DNA of 11,790 nucleotides, taken from positions 1 to 11,790 of the forward strand of contig JAISXJ010000157.1 of assembly GCA_031270565.1 (NCBI GenBank). The letters run 5' to 3'. The stretch comes from Prevotellaceae bacterium (lineage in GTDB: Bacteria > Bacteroidota > Bacteroidia > Bacteroidales > Paludibacteraceae). A model generated the notes under the pieces. It did not search any database. It had not been told where the DNA came from and worked only from the letters and a program-made list of their open reading frames with translations. Every line of letters starts with the position of its first letter. Position 1 is the stretch's first letter. The position numbers were made by a program, and so were the translations under genes. Shown one piece after another: positions 1-5,645 of this stretch.

Positions 1-1
1 G

Positions 2-97
2 AGGCTCAACGGAAAAATGCAACGTTTCTACTCCGCCAACTACGGAACAAACAACAAAGATTTTTTCCTCTACCGGACTGCCGGATATTTTTCATAG
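2..97 (+). CDS. possible 3' end of an unknown gene (partial)
   Basis: The first 97 bases are open in frame 2 up to a TAG at 95-97, giving about 31 residues that end in LYRTAGYFS. The peptide is rich in Tyr, Phe, Asn and Gly, and many codons end in C, as in the real genes nearby, so it looks more like coding sequence than the other two frames. Those frames are also open here: frame 1 to a TAA at 115-117 and frame 3 to about 182. There is too little sequence to recognise a family, and the gene would begin upstream of the window. No clear terminator follows. Confidence 0.3.
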   Translation, partial: RLNGKMQRFYSANYGTNNKDFFLYRTAGYFS

Positions 98-121
98 CAC
101 CTCAAAAAAAGAATTAACCAA

Positions 122-142
122 ATTATTCGTTATTCTCTATTC
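122..142. repeat. degenerate 7-bp tandem repeat, left end
   Basis: Three consecutive heptamers are visible: ATTATTC, GTTATTC and TCTATTC. On the minus strand they read GAATAGA, GAATAAC and GAATAAT. The same heptamer family occurs in the opposite orientation at 11708-11735. The function is unknown. It may be a short dispersed repeat or simply promoter-proximal A+T-rich sequence. Confidence 0.5.
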
Positions 143-155
143 ACTAAAAAAGTAT

Positions 156-163
156 TATCTTTG
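156..163 (+). promoter_or_regulatory. candidate Bacteroidota -7 promoter box
   Basis: TATCTTTG matches the Bacteroidota sigma-ABfr -7 consensus TAnnTTTG and is followed by C, which is common. I see no clear -33 TTG at the expected distance. Transcription would start near 170 and run into the gene-poor region, so what it drives is unclear: possibly a small ORF at 201, a non-coding RNA, or a long leader of the FISUMP gene. Confidence 0.4.
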
Positions 164-200
164 CCGCGTTCTTAAACACATCTAAAATCAATACAAAACG

Positions 201-281
201 ATGCTTACATCTGGTATTCCATATTCACCATTTTTTCAGATTAGACGGTTCAACCGCCTAAAAGTAAGTTCGTTACAATAG
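201..281 (+). CDS. very small ORF (26 aa), doubtful
   Basis: This ATG lies about 30 nt after the predicted start from the 156-163 promoter box and opens 26 codons (MLTSGIPYSPFF... to ...VSSLQ) before a TAG. The stop runs directly into a C9 tract. The peptide resembles no family I know. It could be a leader peptide, the surviving 5' end of a decayed gene, or chance. Its placement after a promoter box is the only support. Confidence 0.15.
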   Translation: MLTSGIPYSPFFQIRRFNRLKVSSLQ

Positions 282-290
282 CCCCCCCCC
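282..290 (+). repeat. homopolymeric C9 tract
   Basis: Nine consecutive C residues sit between a promoter-like box (156-163) and the FISUMP gene (711). Such tracts are slippage-prone and can act as phase-variation switches in some bacteria. Here it lies in apparently non-coding DNA, so any effect would be on transcription or RNA structure rather than reading frame. Confidence 0.5.
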
Positions 291-457
291 GCAGTCAGCT
301 TAACTCCTTGTATTCAAGGGCTTATCATTTATTAAAGACTTTTCGATTTACGCTTAATAACGCGAAGTTTCTTTGCGTCTTTTCGCCATATATATACATA
401 ACGGCAACCTTCCGGAATGGTCTGGAGAGTTGTCGCTGTTTGTTATTGCCTCCACTG

Positions 458-505
458 CTCCTCGTCTCTGACGAGGAGTTAGTTGGTCGGTCGTTTTTAA
501 CGACC
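458..505 (+). repeat. pair of perfect hairpins with an alternative pairing
   Basis: Hairpin 1 has perfect 9-bp arms CTCCTCGTC (458-466) and GACGAGGAG (470-478) around TCT. Hairpin 2 has perfect 7-bp arms GGTCGTT (489-495) and AACGACC (499-505) around TTT. The word ACGAG at 471-475 can also pair with a second CTCGT at 509-513, enclosing hairpin 2, so two mutually exclusive folds are possible. Neither hairpin is followed directly by a T run, so a simple terminator is unlikely. A dispersed palindromic element or a structured leader RNA are the alternatives. Confidence 0.6.
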
Positions 506-560
506 TGTCTCGTTACAAACATAAAACCAATAAATGCCCTTGTGCCCTTTGTGAAAAAAT

Positions 561-606
561 CTTTGTGCTCTTTGTGGTTTAATATTTTTACCACAAAGAC
601 ACAAGG
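561..606. repeat. large inverted repeat of 'CTTTGTG' words
   Basis: The arms CTTTGTGCTCTTTGTGGT (561-578) and ACCACAAAGACACAAGG (590-606) pair almost perfectly across an 11-nt A+T loop. A further CCCTTTGTG lies just upstream (545-553) and CACAAAGG just downstream (641-648), so the same word is used repeatedly in both orientations. Intergenic repeats of this flavour are familiar to me from Bacteroidota genomes, but I cannot confirm that this copy belongs to a named family. Confidence 0.6.
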
Positions 607-621
607 GATACACAAGACTTG

Positions 622-637
622 TCCCGCCAAAGCGGGA
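622..637. repeat. small GC-rich hairpin
   Basis: Perfect 6-bp arms TCCCGC (622-627) and GCGGGA (632-637) surround CAAA. It is embedded between CACAAG and CACAAAG words and is followed by A-rich rather than T-rich sequence on the plus strand, so it is probably part of the repeat cluster rather than a terminator. Confidence 0.5.
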
Positions 638-710
638 GAACACAAAGGCGCGAAAAACTGACAACTGATAACTTAATTATATCTATCAATTAATTTAAAA
701 TGTGTTTTTT

Positions 711-2138
711 ATGAAAACTAATCAATTTATTTTCGCTGCATTTACAGCAGCATTTTTAAGCGTCGCTTCTTTTTCTGCGGCGCAGGTAACTATCGGCGGC
801 GGCGACCAGCCCGCAGCAGGCGCTGTGCTGGATTTGAACAGTACGACCAAAGGCGGGCTGCTGCTCTCTAACGTAAGTATTGTTGATTTGGGACAGATCC
901 CAGAAAACGCACCCAATGTATTTCCGGGCATAAGCGGCGCTACCACTGAACAAAAACAGGCATTGGCGGGGATGATTGTCTGGAACACCAACGATTACCT
1001 TATACCTAACGGAGACGGTCTCTATCTCTGGGATGGCAATAAATGGAATTACATTGGCGGCAGCAATGGACAGGCACTTCCACCTCCTCCCGTTCCCATT
1101 TCTGCTCCTTCGTGCTTGTCTCTTGAACTTAATGTTACTTTTTCGCACTATAATCTTGGCGTGGACACTACCAAGTTTAACTCTGGCGAATATGCCACTC
1201 TCAGTCCAGCCAAACAACAGATTAGATATCTTGTTGACTGCACCCTTGACGAGGCTGTTAATGTTTGGGGCGACCTCTACCAGTGGGGACGTATTGCTGA
1301 CGGACACGAAAAACGCAACAGTCAAAGATATCCGAATGATAACGACACTGAACAAAATGGCGCTATTTCTTCTGTAGATGAGAACGGTCAGCCAAAAACT
1401 AGCGGCAAAGGCAAATTCATAAAACAAACCGATGCTCCTCAAAATTGGTGCACTCCCACAAAGAATGACCTTTGGGGTAACGGCATGGAGATGCTTACTG
1501 GACAGAATGATAATCAAGGCGGCATTTATTTCAACGGAAAATATCATCAAAACACAAACTGGACAATGCCACAGAACGACCCCTGTCCAACAGGCTGGCG
1601 TGTTCCTACTCAAGACGAATGGGAACGGCTTGGTAATTACGACTGTAAGCCGAATACTGCCAACGGCAGCATAGGTGATATGACTGCTAACGGTCTGACT
1701 ACTACTACTCGCGGTACTAACAATGAATTGACATGGATACCTGTCAGGGGTGGTAAAGTAACCAATTCAGGTTGGGGATATACAAAAAATAAATTTGGCG
1801 GTTACGCTATATATAAAGCATCTGACTGGACTGCTGCTACTACAGAAGCCAGCGGCTATTTTTATAATGTAATTTGGTCTTCTACCGATAAAAGACTTTA
1901 CGACGCTGCTGCACCCGAGCCTCTCCTCTTCTTGCCTGCCGCAGGATGGCGCTACAGAAGCAATGGCGTGGTGAATCATAATCTGGCCTCCGACAACATC
2001 TACGGCGGGTTCTACTGGAGTAGTACAAGGGTTATCTACGACTATGCTTATATTCTGGGATTCCGAAACAGCACCTTGTTCTTGCCCCCCACCGCTTACC
2101 GTTCGATGGGCCTTAGCGTGCGGTGCGTGAAAGAATGA
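711..2138 (+). CDS. secreted FISUMP-domain protein (Fibrobacter succinogenes major paralogous domain)
   Basis: A 475-residue exported protein. Residues 1-24 form a signal peptide with a hydrophobic core and a likely cut near FSAA-QV. Next comes the phylum-typical segment QVTIGGGDQPAAGAVLDLNS (25-44) followed by GGLLLSNV, then GLYLWDGNKWNYIG (103-116), a Pro-rich linker (124-134), and the FISUMP region from about 185: LYQWGRIADGHEKR (189-202), DPCPTGWRVPTQDEW (290-304), LFLPAAGWRY (406-415), FYWSS (434-438) and the terminal GLSVRCVKE. FISUMP belongs to the C-type-lectin/formylglycine-enzyme fold group, and its ligand is generally unknown. I chose ATG 711 over GTG 702 because it begins directly with the signal peptide. 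A strong terminator 20 nt after the stop suggests a single-gene transcript. The variable-looking C-terminus could be a DGR target, which remains unproven. Confidence 0.9.
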   Translation: MKTNQFIFAAFTAAFLSVASFSAAQVTIGGGDQPAAGAVLDLNSTTKGGLLLSNVSIVDLGQIPENAPNVFPGISGATTEQKQALAGMIVWNTNDYLIPNGDGLYLWDGNKWNYIGGSNGQALPPPPVPISAPSCLSLELNVTFSHYNLGVDTTKFNSGEYATLSPAKQQIRYLVDCTLDEAVNVWGDLYQWGRIADGHEKRNSQRYPNDNDTEQNGAISSVDENGQPKTSGKGKFIKQTDAPQNWCTPTKNDLWGNGMEMLTGQNDNQGGIYFNGKYHQNTNWTMPQNDPCPTGWRVPTQDEWERLGNYDCKPNTANGSIGDMTANGLTTTTRGTNNELTWIPVRGGKVTNSGWGYTKNKFGGYAIYKASDWTAATTEASGYFYNVIWSSTDKRLYDAAAPEPLLFLPAAGWRYRSNGVVNHNLASDNIYGGFYWSSTRVIYDYAYILGFRNSTLFLPPTAYRSMGLSVRCVKE

Positions 2139-2158
2139 AGTTGTCAACTTACGAAAAT

Positions 2159-2190
2159 AAAGAGGCTGCCTTGTGAGACAGCCTCTTTTA
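2159..2190 (+). terminator. intrinsic terminator after the FISUMP gene
   Basis: Perfect 10-bp arms AAAGAGGCTG (2159-2168) and CAGCCTCTTT (2179-2188) enclose a 10-nt loop, and the 3' arm runs into a short T tract. It starts 20 nt after the FISUMP stop. The A-rich start of the left arm gives some bidirectional character, but no minus-strand gene ends here. Confidence 0.85.
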
Positions 2191-2205
2191 TCATTAAAAG
2201 TTTCA

Positions 2206-2213
2206 TATCTTTG
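2206..2213 (+). promoter_or_regulatory. candidate -7 promoter box for lpxK
   Basis: TATCTTTG followed by CA matches the Bacteroidota TAnnTTTG -7 box and lies 15 nt after the FISUMP terminator. No obvious -33 TTG is present. A start near 2220 would give lpxK a leader of about 230 nt containing a possible small ORF (2347-2454). Confidence 0.5.
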
Positions 2214-2346
2214 CACCGTCAATATATAATGTGTTTATATTAGAAACTCAAGACATAGAATACTTTTACGAATGAAGGTTCTGATTTTTGGGTAATCTTC
2301 CAAAAGGCCATTTACAATCACGATTCGCTGAAAGGATTGAAGTTAA

Positions 2347-2454
2347 ATGAGGACTGCGCCAATTGCGCCATCAACATATAAACATCTGAATATGAAATAT
2401 AAAAAAATGAGCTGTCCAATACAGAACTATAAACCGCGCAAATTAAGCCAGTGA
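2347..2454 (+). CDS. possible 35-aa leader ORF overlapping the lpxK start
   Basis: ATG at 2347 opens 35 codons ending in a TGA at 2452-2454 that overlaps the lpxK GTG (2451-2453) in the arrangement GTGA. A second in-frame ATG at 2392 (peptide starting MKYKKMSCPI, 20 residues) has an A-rich context typical of Bacteroidota starts. The peptide is Lys-rich and resembles no family I know. A stop-start overlap often means translational coupling, which would suit the weak GTG start of lpxK. It could also be chance, since short ORFs are frequent in A+T-rich DNA. Confidence 0.3.
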   Translation: MRTAPIAPSTYKHLNMKYKKMSCPIQNYKPRKLSQ

Positions 2455-3503
2455 AAATAATCCAAATCATCCTGTTAGCGCTTCCCGCCTGTCTTTACGG
2501 ACTGGGGGTTCGGGTGCGTAATTTTTTGTTTGACATCCACGTGCTGAAAAGCCGCATCTTTTCCGGCACAGTGATTTCAGTGGGCAATATCACCGTTGGC
2601 GGTACGGGGAAGACGCCTCACATCGAATATTTGGTACGACTTCTTTCCCCCAAACACCGCGTAGCTGTGTTGAGCAGAGGCTATCTGCGTCAGAGTAAAG
2701 GATTCCAGCTTGCCGATGAACACGCAACTGCTCAAAGCATTGGCGATGAATCATTGCAAATCTATTCCAAATTTCCGGATTGTCTGGTGGCAGTGGATAA
2801 AAAACGCGTAAACGGCATTGAGCGTCTTTACCGTTCGGCGCTCCCGCCCGACGTAACGCTACTTGACGATGCGTTTCAGCATCGGTGGGTGAAGCCACAA
2901 TTTTCTATCTTGACGATTGATTATCACCGTCCATTATGGCGAGACCATCTTTTGCCGCTCGGTCGGCTGCGCGAACCCAAAAGTAGCATCCGTCGTGCCG
3001 ATGCGGTGATTGTTTCCAAGTGTCCGAAAGAGTTATCGGACGAAACAATGTCATTCTGGCGTAACAATCTGCACTTGCAGGCACATCAGCGCCTTTTTTT
3101 CTCAACCGTCTGTTACCACCAGCCCACTGCCCTCTTCTCCTCCCAAGCCTGTCCATCAATTTGGCAAAACCGCCCTGATGTACTGGTAGTAACCGGTATC
3201 GTCTCTGCTAAAGGTCTTTACGACTATCTCAAACCGTTAGCAAATACTGTTTATCCGATGCCATTTGCCGATCATCATCCATTTTCCCGTAATGACTGGC
3301 ATACCATATCTCAAAAATTTGAAACGATTTCCCACCCTGATAAAGTGATTGTTGTTACCGAAAAAGACAAAGTCCGGCTGATGTCCGACCCTGCATTACC
3401 CGACCGGTTGAAACCACATCTCTACAGTGTAGGCATTGAAATACGCTTTTCAGGCGATACCGGAGAAACATTCGATAAAATTGTTAATGAAATTATTCGT
3501 TGA
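2451..3503 (+). CDS. lpxK: tetraacyldisaccharide 4'-kinase (lipid A 4'-kinase)
   Basis: LpxK is an inner-membrane-associated P-loop kinase that phosphorylates the 4' position of the tetraacyldisaccharide 1-phosphate, giving lipid IVA in the Raetz pathway. The 350 residues are normal length for Bacteroidota. Visible are the N-terminal hydrophobic helix with YGLGVRVRNFLFD (16-28), the Walker A segment VGNITVGGTGKTP (44-56), SRGY (75-78), GDE (98-100) carrying the conserved Asp, LLDDAFQHR (137-145), GRLREP (171-176), VTGIVSAKGL (248-257), FADHHPF (272-278) and TEKDKVRL (303-310). GTG is the only plausible start, because an in-frame TAA lies at 2430-2432 with no ATG between. The 3' end overlaps the convergent GNAT gene by 11 bp. 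The usual Bacteroides partners I remember (sppA, punA) are not beside it here. Confidence 0.96.
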   Translation: MKIIQIILLALPACLYGLGVRVRNFLFDIHVLKSRIFSGTVISVGNITVGGTGKTPHIEYLVRLLSPKHRVAVLSRGYLRQSKGFQLADEHATAQSIGDESLQIYSKFPDCLVAVDKKRVNGIERLYRSALPPDVTLLDDAFQHRWVKPQFSILTIDYHRPLWRDHLLPLGRLREPKSSIRRADAVIVSKCPKELSDETMSFWRNNLHLQAHQRLFFSTVCYHQPTALFSSQACPSIWQNRPDVLVVTGIVSAKGLYDYLKPLANTVYPMPFADHHPFSRNDWHTISQKFETISHPDKVIVVTEKDKVRLMSDPALPDRLKPHLYSVGIEIRFSGDTGETFDKIVNEIIR

Positions 3504-4482
3504 GCATAAGCATCATATACGGCTTTTCGTCTGCCAAAAGCAATCTGCTCAAATCATTCATTGACAGCATCATTGCCTTACGGCACTCCCCTACTCGCCG
3601 ACATTGCCCGTCGCTGATATGAAAATAGCCGTTATTGGCTGCAATAAACGGGTCGCTCAAATGCAAACTGAGTTCGGCACGAGGATGCGCCGTTGCATAA
3701 TGAGCCATCCATTTTTCCGCCGCTACAATCCTCAACATGCCGAGCGGTAAAATCTCCTCTTGGGGAGGCGTCAAAACTGTCAGACAGGAACAGTCTAACA
3801 GACGGCATAAGTCATTCAGCAACAGATTCCGTACCGTTTCATCCACCGCAGCAATTGCCAACACACGCTGTTGTTCGGAGGCAAAAGCCACTCCAACCGG
3901 ACACCCTTTATCTATACAAAGCAGTACAGGACGTTTTTCAACAGCAAAAGCCTTGATAATGACATCAAAATAGGCTTCCGTTATCAACAGTCCGCAAGGT
4001 CGTTGCGGGCAGTTATGAAGTAATGCGATCGTTTCTTCCCGAAAACGGGAGGTATAGGGTTGCACCTCGCAGGTGGAAGACGTCGTGACAGAAGCTGTAA
4101 ACAGCTCTGTTGAATAGTTGAATACATCCGCAAAACCGAACTTGCCATACACATCAAAGAGCCATGTTTCGGCGGGTATCAAAGCGGCAGCCCAGACTTC
4201 TTCACGGTAAAGCCGGTTAAGAACCGTGTCAAGCAAAGCACGCATAACTCCCTGACGGCGGTAGTCAGGATGCGTACAAATTCCCGACAGATATGCTACA
4301 GGCAATTCTTTTCCAGACCATTGCAACGGAAAAGACAGCAACTGTGTTGCCGCTATCAATTGTGCATTGCGCACTATTGCCTCATTGCATGTATCGGAAT
4401 AAAGGTTTTCAAAATAGCAATCCACAAACTGTTCCGTATCATCGAAACAGATTTGCCATAACGTTTTGACAGCATCTTTCAT
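3493..4482 (-). CDS. GNAT N-acetyltransferase, Eis-like, with SCP2-like C-terminal domain
   Basis: A 329-residue protein with an N-terminal GNAT fold. The acetyl-CoA-binding stretch is YLSGICTHPDYRRQGVMRAL (64-83), with RRQGVM as the pyrophosphate loop, followed by VYGKFGF (111-117) at the usual end of the fold. A middle segment (about 135-240) looks like a second, degenerate GNAT half. The C-terminal part with LGMLRIV (247-253), DPFIAANNGYFHI (277-289) and LSMNDLSRLLL (306-316) matches the sterol-carrier-like domain of Eis-type acetyltransferases. Known Eis enzymes acetylate amines on small molecules or proteins, but this substrate is unknown. Its ATG overlaps the stop of the DUF2156 gene (ATGA, 4479-4482), so the two are probably co-translated and functionally linked. 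Confidence 0.85.
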   Translation of the reverse strand: MKDAVKTLWQICFDDTEQFVDCYFENLYSDTCNEAIVRNAQLIAATQLLSFPLQWSGKELPVAYLSGICTHPDYRRQGVMRALLDTVLNRLYREEVWAAALIPAETWLFDVYGKFGFADVFNYSTELFTASVTTSSTCEVQPYTSRFREETIALLHNCPQRPCGLLITEAYFDVIIKAFAVEKRPVLLCIDKGCPVGVAFASEQQRVLAIAAVDETVRNLLLNDLCRLLDCSCLTVLTPPQEEILPLGMLRIVAAEKWMAHYATAHPRAELSLHLSDPFIAANNGYFHISDGQCRRVGECRKAMMLSMNDLSRLLLADEKPYMMLMLNE

Positions 4483-5384
4483 AATGCAGATAATAAGTAT
4501 TTCCCGGTATATTTATCCAGCAATTCAATCGGATGATAAGACATTTTTGCTTTGCGTAATCCCTCAATTCCAAGGTCTTCTTCTCTGTTGATATAAATAA
4601 CCGTTTCGGGTAACCGCCGTGCAAACTCGTGATTAATCATAGCATAAGCTCCCATAACAGCCGTATCGGCTTTCTCTACACAAATATCAAAGACCGTTGT
4701 ATTGATAGGCGTGCCAATTGTGAATGCCACAATATTTCCATTCACCCTCAACGCCCCTCCGAGAAGGTCTAACTGGTCAAAATGAGTAAGTGCAAAGGTT
4801 AATGACTGACGTTCGGCTTCCAAAGTGGCGCTGTCGGTGTGTAACAGAGAAATACGCGCCCAAAGCCAGTCAAGAGTTAGACATTCACGCGCTACATCAG
4901 GCGTAAAGATTACATATTCGTACTGCGGAAAAAGGCGCAGAAATTGATTGATATGATTTCTTTTTGGCTGAAATTTCTTGCCCGAAAGTGTTACCAAATC
5001 CTCTCGCAGGTAGAGATAATCGGCATATTCACGTTTGGCACGCCACGCAAACTGATTGGGCATTTCTGCTTCTACAGCCTCTTTCGATGCCAAATCCAAC
5101 CCCTGCAAACGCAGATAATCCCCAAAAGCATGCGCTTCTGCCAGCAGCGTTTGCAGAGTCCCGTACAATGCCCCGCTTCCTAAGGGCATCATAAAGAAAT
5201 GCTTATTGTCAATAAGATAACGAATAAAAAGTTGGTCGTCTTGCAAAGCAAATTCTGTGTGATACAAAAATTGCCAACTGCAAAGGTTGGAGAACGACAC
5301 ATCGCAACTGCGCCTACCGCTGTTGAGAAGAAAAGGTTGTATGATAGCTTTATTATTAACCGTTAAGGGAGAAAATGATAGCAT
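4479..5384 (-). CDS. DUF2156 protein (phosphatidylglycerol lysyltransferase C-terminal-like)
   Basis: A 301-residue soluble protein of the DUF2156 family, a double-GNAT fold related to the catalytic half of MprF-type aminoacyl-phosphatidylglycerol synthases. Diagnostic stretches are DYLYLREDLVTLSGKK (122-137), FQPKRNHINQFLR (138-150) and the C-terminal REEDLGIEGLRKAKMSYHP (267-285). Unlike MprF it has no transmembrane flippase half. Most members of this short form have no known reaction, so aminoacyl-tRNA-dependent transfer to a lipid or peptide is an inference from homology only. It is the first gene of a two-gene unit with the downstream GNAT gene. The 260 bp upstream contain a large palindrome (5493-5612), and I see no clear -7 box. 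Confidence 0.85.
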   Translation of the reverse strand: MLSFSPLTVNNKAIIQPFLLNSGRRSCDVSFSNLCSWQFLYHTEFALQDDQLFIRYLIDNKHFFMMPLGSGALYGTLQTLLAEAHAFGDYLRLQGLDLASKEAVEAEMPNQFAWRAKREYADYLYLREDLVTLSGKKFQPKRNHINQFLRLFPQYEYVIFTPDVARECLTLDWLWARISLLHTDSATLEAERQSLTFALTHFDQLDLLGGALRVNGNIVAFTIGTPINTTVFDICVEKADTAVMGAYAMINHEFARRLPETVIYINREEDLGIEGLRKAKMSYHPIELLDKYTGKYLLSAL

Positions 5385-5492
5385 AAAAGGCGTTTTTCAA
5401 TCAATGGAACGTAAAGTAGAGAGCACAGACACAACAATTCTTTGGCTATGTCAAGTTTTGTAATCAATTTAGCAGAATGTTTTTTATTTTCT

Positions 5493-5612
5493 GGGAACTT
5501 CTAAAAACTGCTTTTTCTGCGTTACGCTCTTTCGGTAAAATGCTCATTTACGTTAGTAAACTCCGCTTTTACCTCAATGGCAAGCCTTGAAAAATCTCAT
5601 TTTTAGAAGCCC
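5493..5612. repeat. 120-bp nested palindromic element
   Basis: Five nested inverted arms share one centre: GGG/CCC (5493-5495 with 5610-5612), CTTCTAAAAA/TTTTTAGAAG (5498-5507 with 5600-5609), TTTTTC/GAAAAA (5512-5517 with 5589-5594), GGTAAAA/TTTTACC (5534-5540 with 5567-5573) and TTTAC/GTAAA (5547-5551 with 5556-5560, loop GTTA). It fills the gap between the PASTA and DUF2156 genes without touching either. It may be a dispersed palindromic repeat (MITE-like) that also works as a terminator for the PASTA transcript, or a structured RNA. No target-site duplication is evident to me. Confidence 0.7.
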
Positions 5613-5645
5613 CTTCTCTCTGAAACTGAGCGGATAATGCTTGCG

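Larger units (their letters stand above)
98..710. other. 613-bp non-coding, repeat-rich intergenic region
   Basis: I see no convincing gene here. From left to right it holds a heptamer-period repeat (122-142), a promoter-like box (156-163), a doubtful 26-codon ORF (201-281), a run of nine C (282-290), an A+T-rich stretch with words such as CTTTGCGTC (about 330-400), an 8-bp palindrome TTCCGGAA (410-417), two hairpins at 458-505, a large hairpin at 561-606 and a small GC-rich one at 622-637. Open frames of about 100 codons on both strands at 308-661 have the low-complexity, repeat-derived composition of spurious ORFs. The last 60 bases before the FISUMP gene are A+T-rich and presumably carry its 5' UTR. 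Confidence 0.7.

Noticed and set aside
1..97. 29-codon minus-strand ORF starting MKNIRQSG
   Set aside because: It is short, Arg/Cys/Ser-rich and has no family features. The plus-strand frame 2 has more coding-like composition.
308..661. Open frames of about 110 codons on both strands
   Set aside because: Both arise from the hairpin and CTTTGTG/CACAAAG repeat cluster, have no family features and overlap each other almost completely.
702..710. GTG start three codons upstream for the FISUMP protein
   Set aside because: ATG at 711 begins directly with a standard signal peptide (MKTNQFIF...) and has an A-rich start context. The extra MFF adds nothing.
756..1613. 285-codon open frame on the minus strand
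   Set aside because: It lies wholly antisense to the FISUMP gene, which has a signal peptide and recognisable domain motifs. The antisense product has no domain signature and a Cys/Ser/Arg-rich composition.
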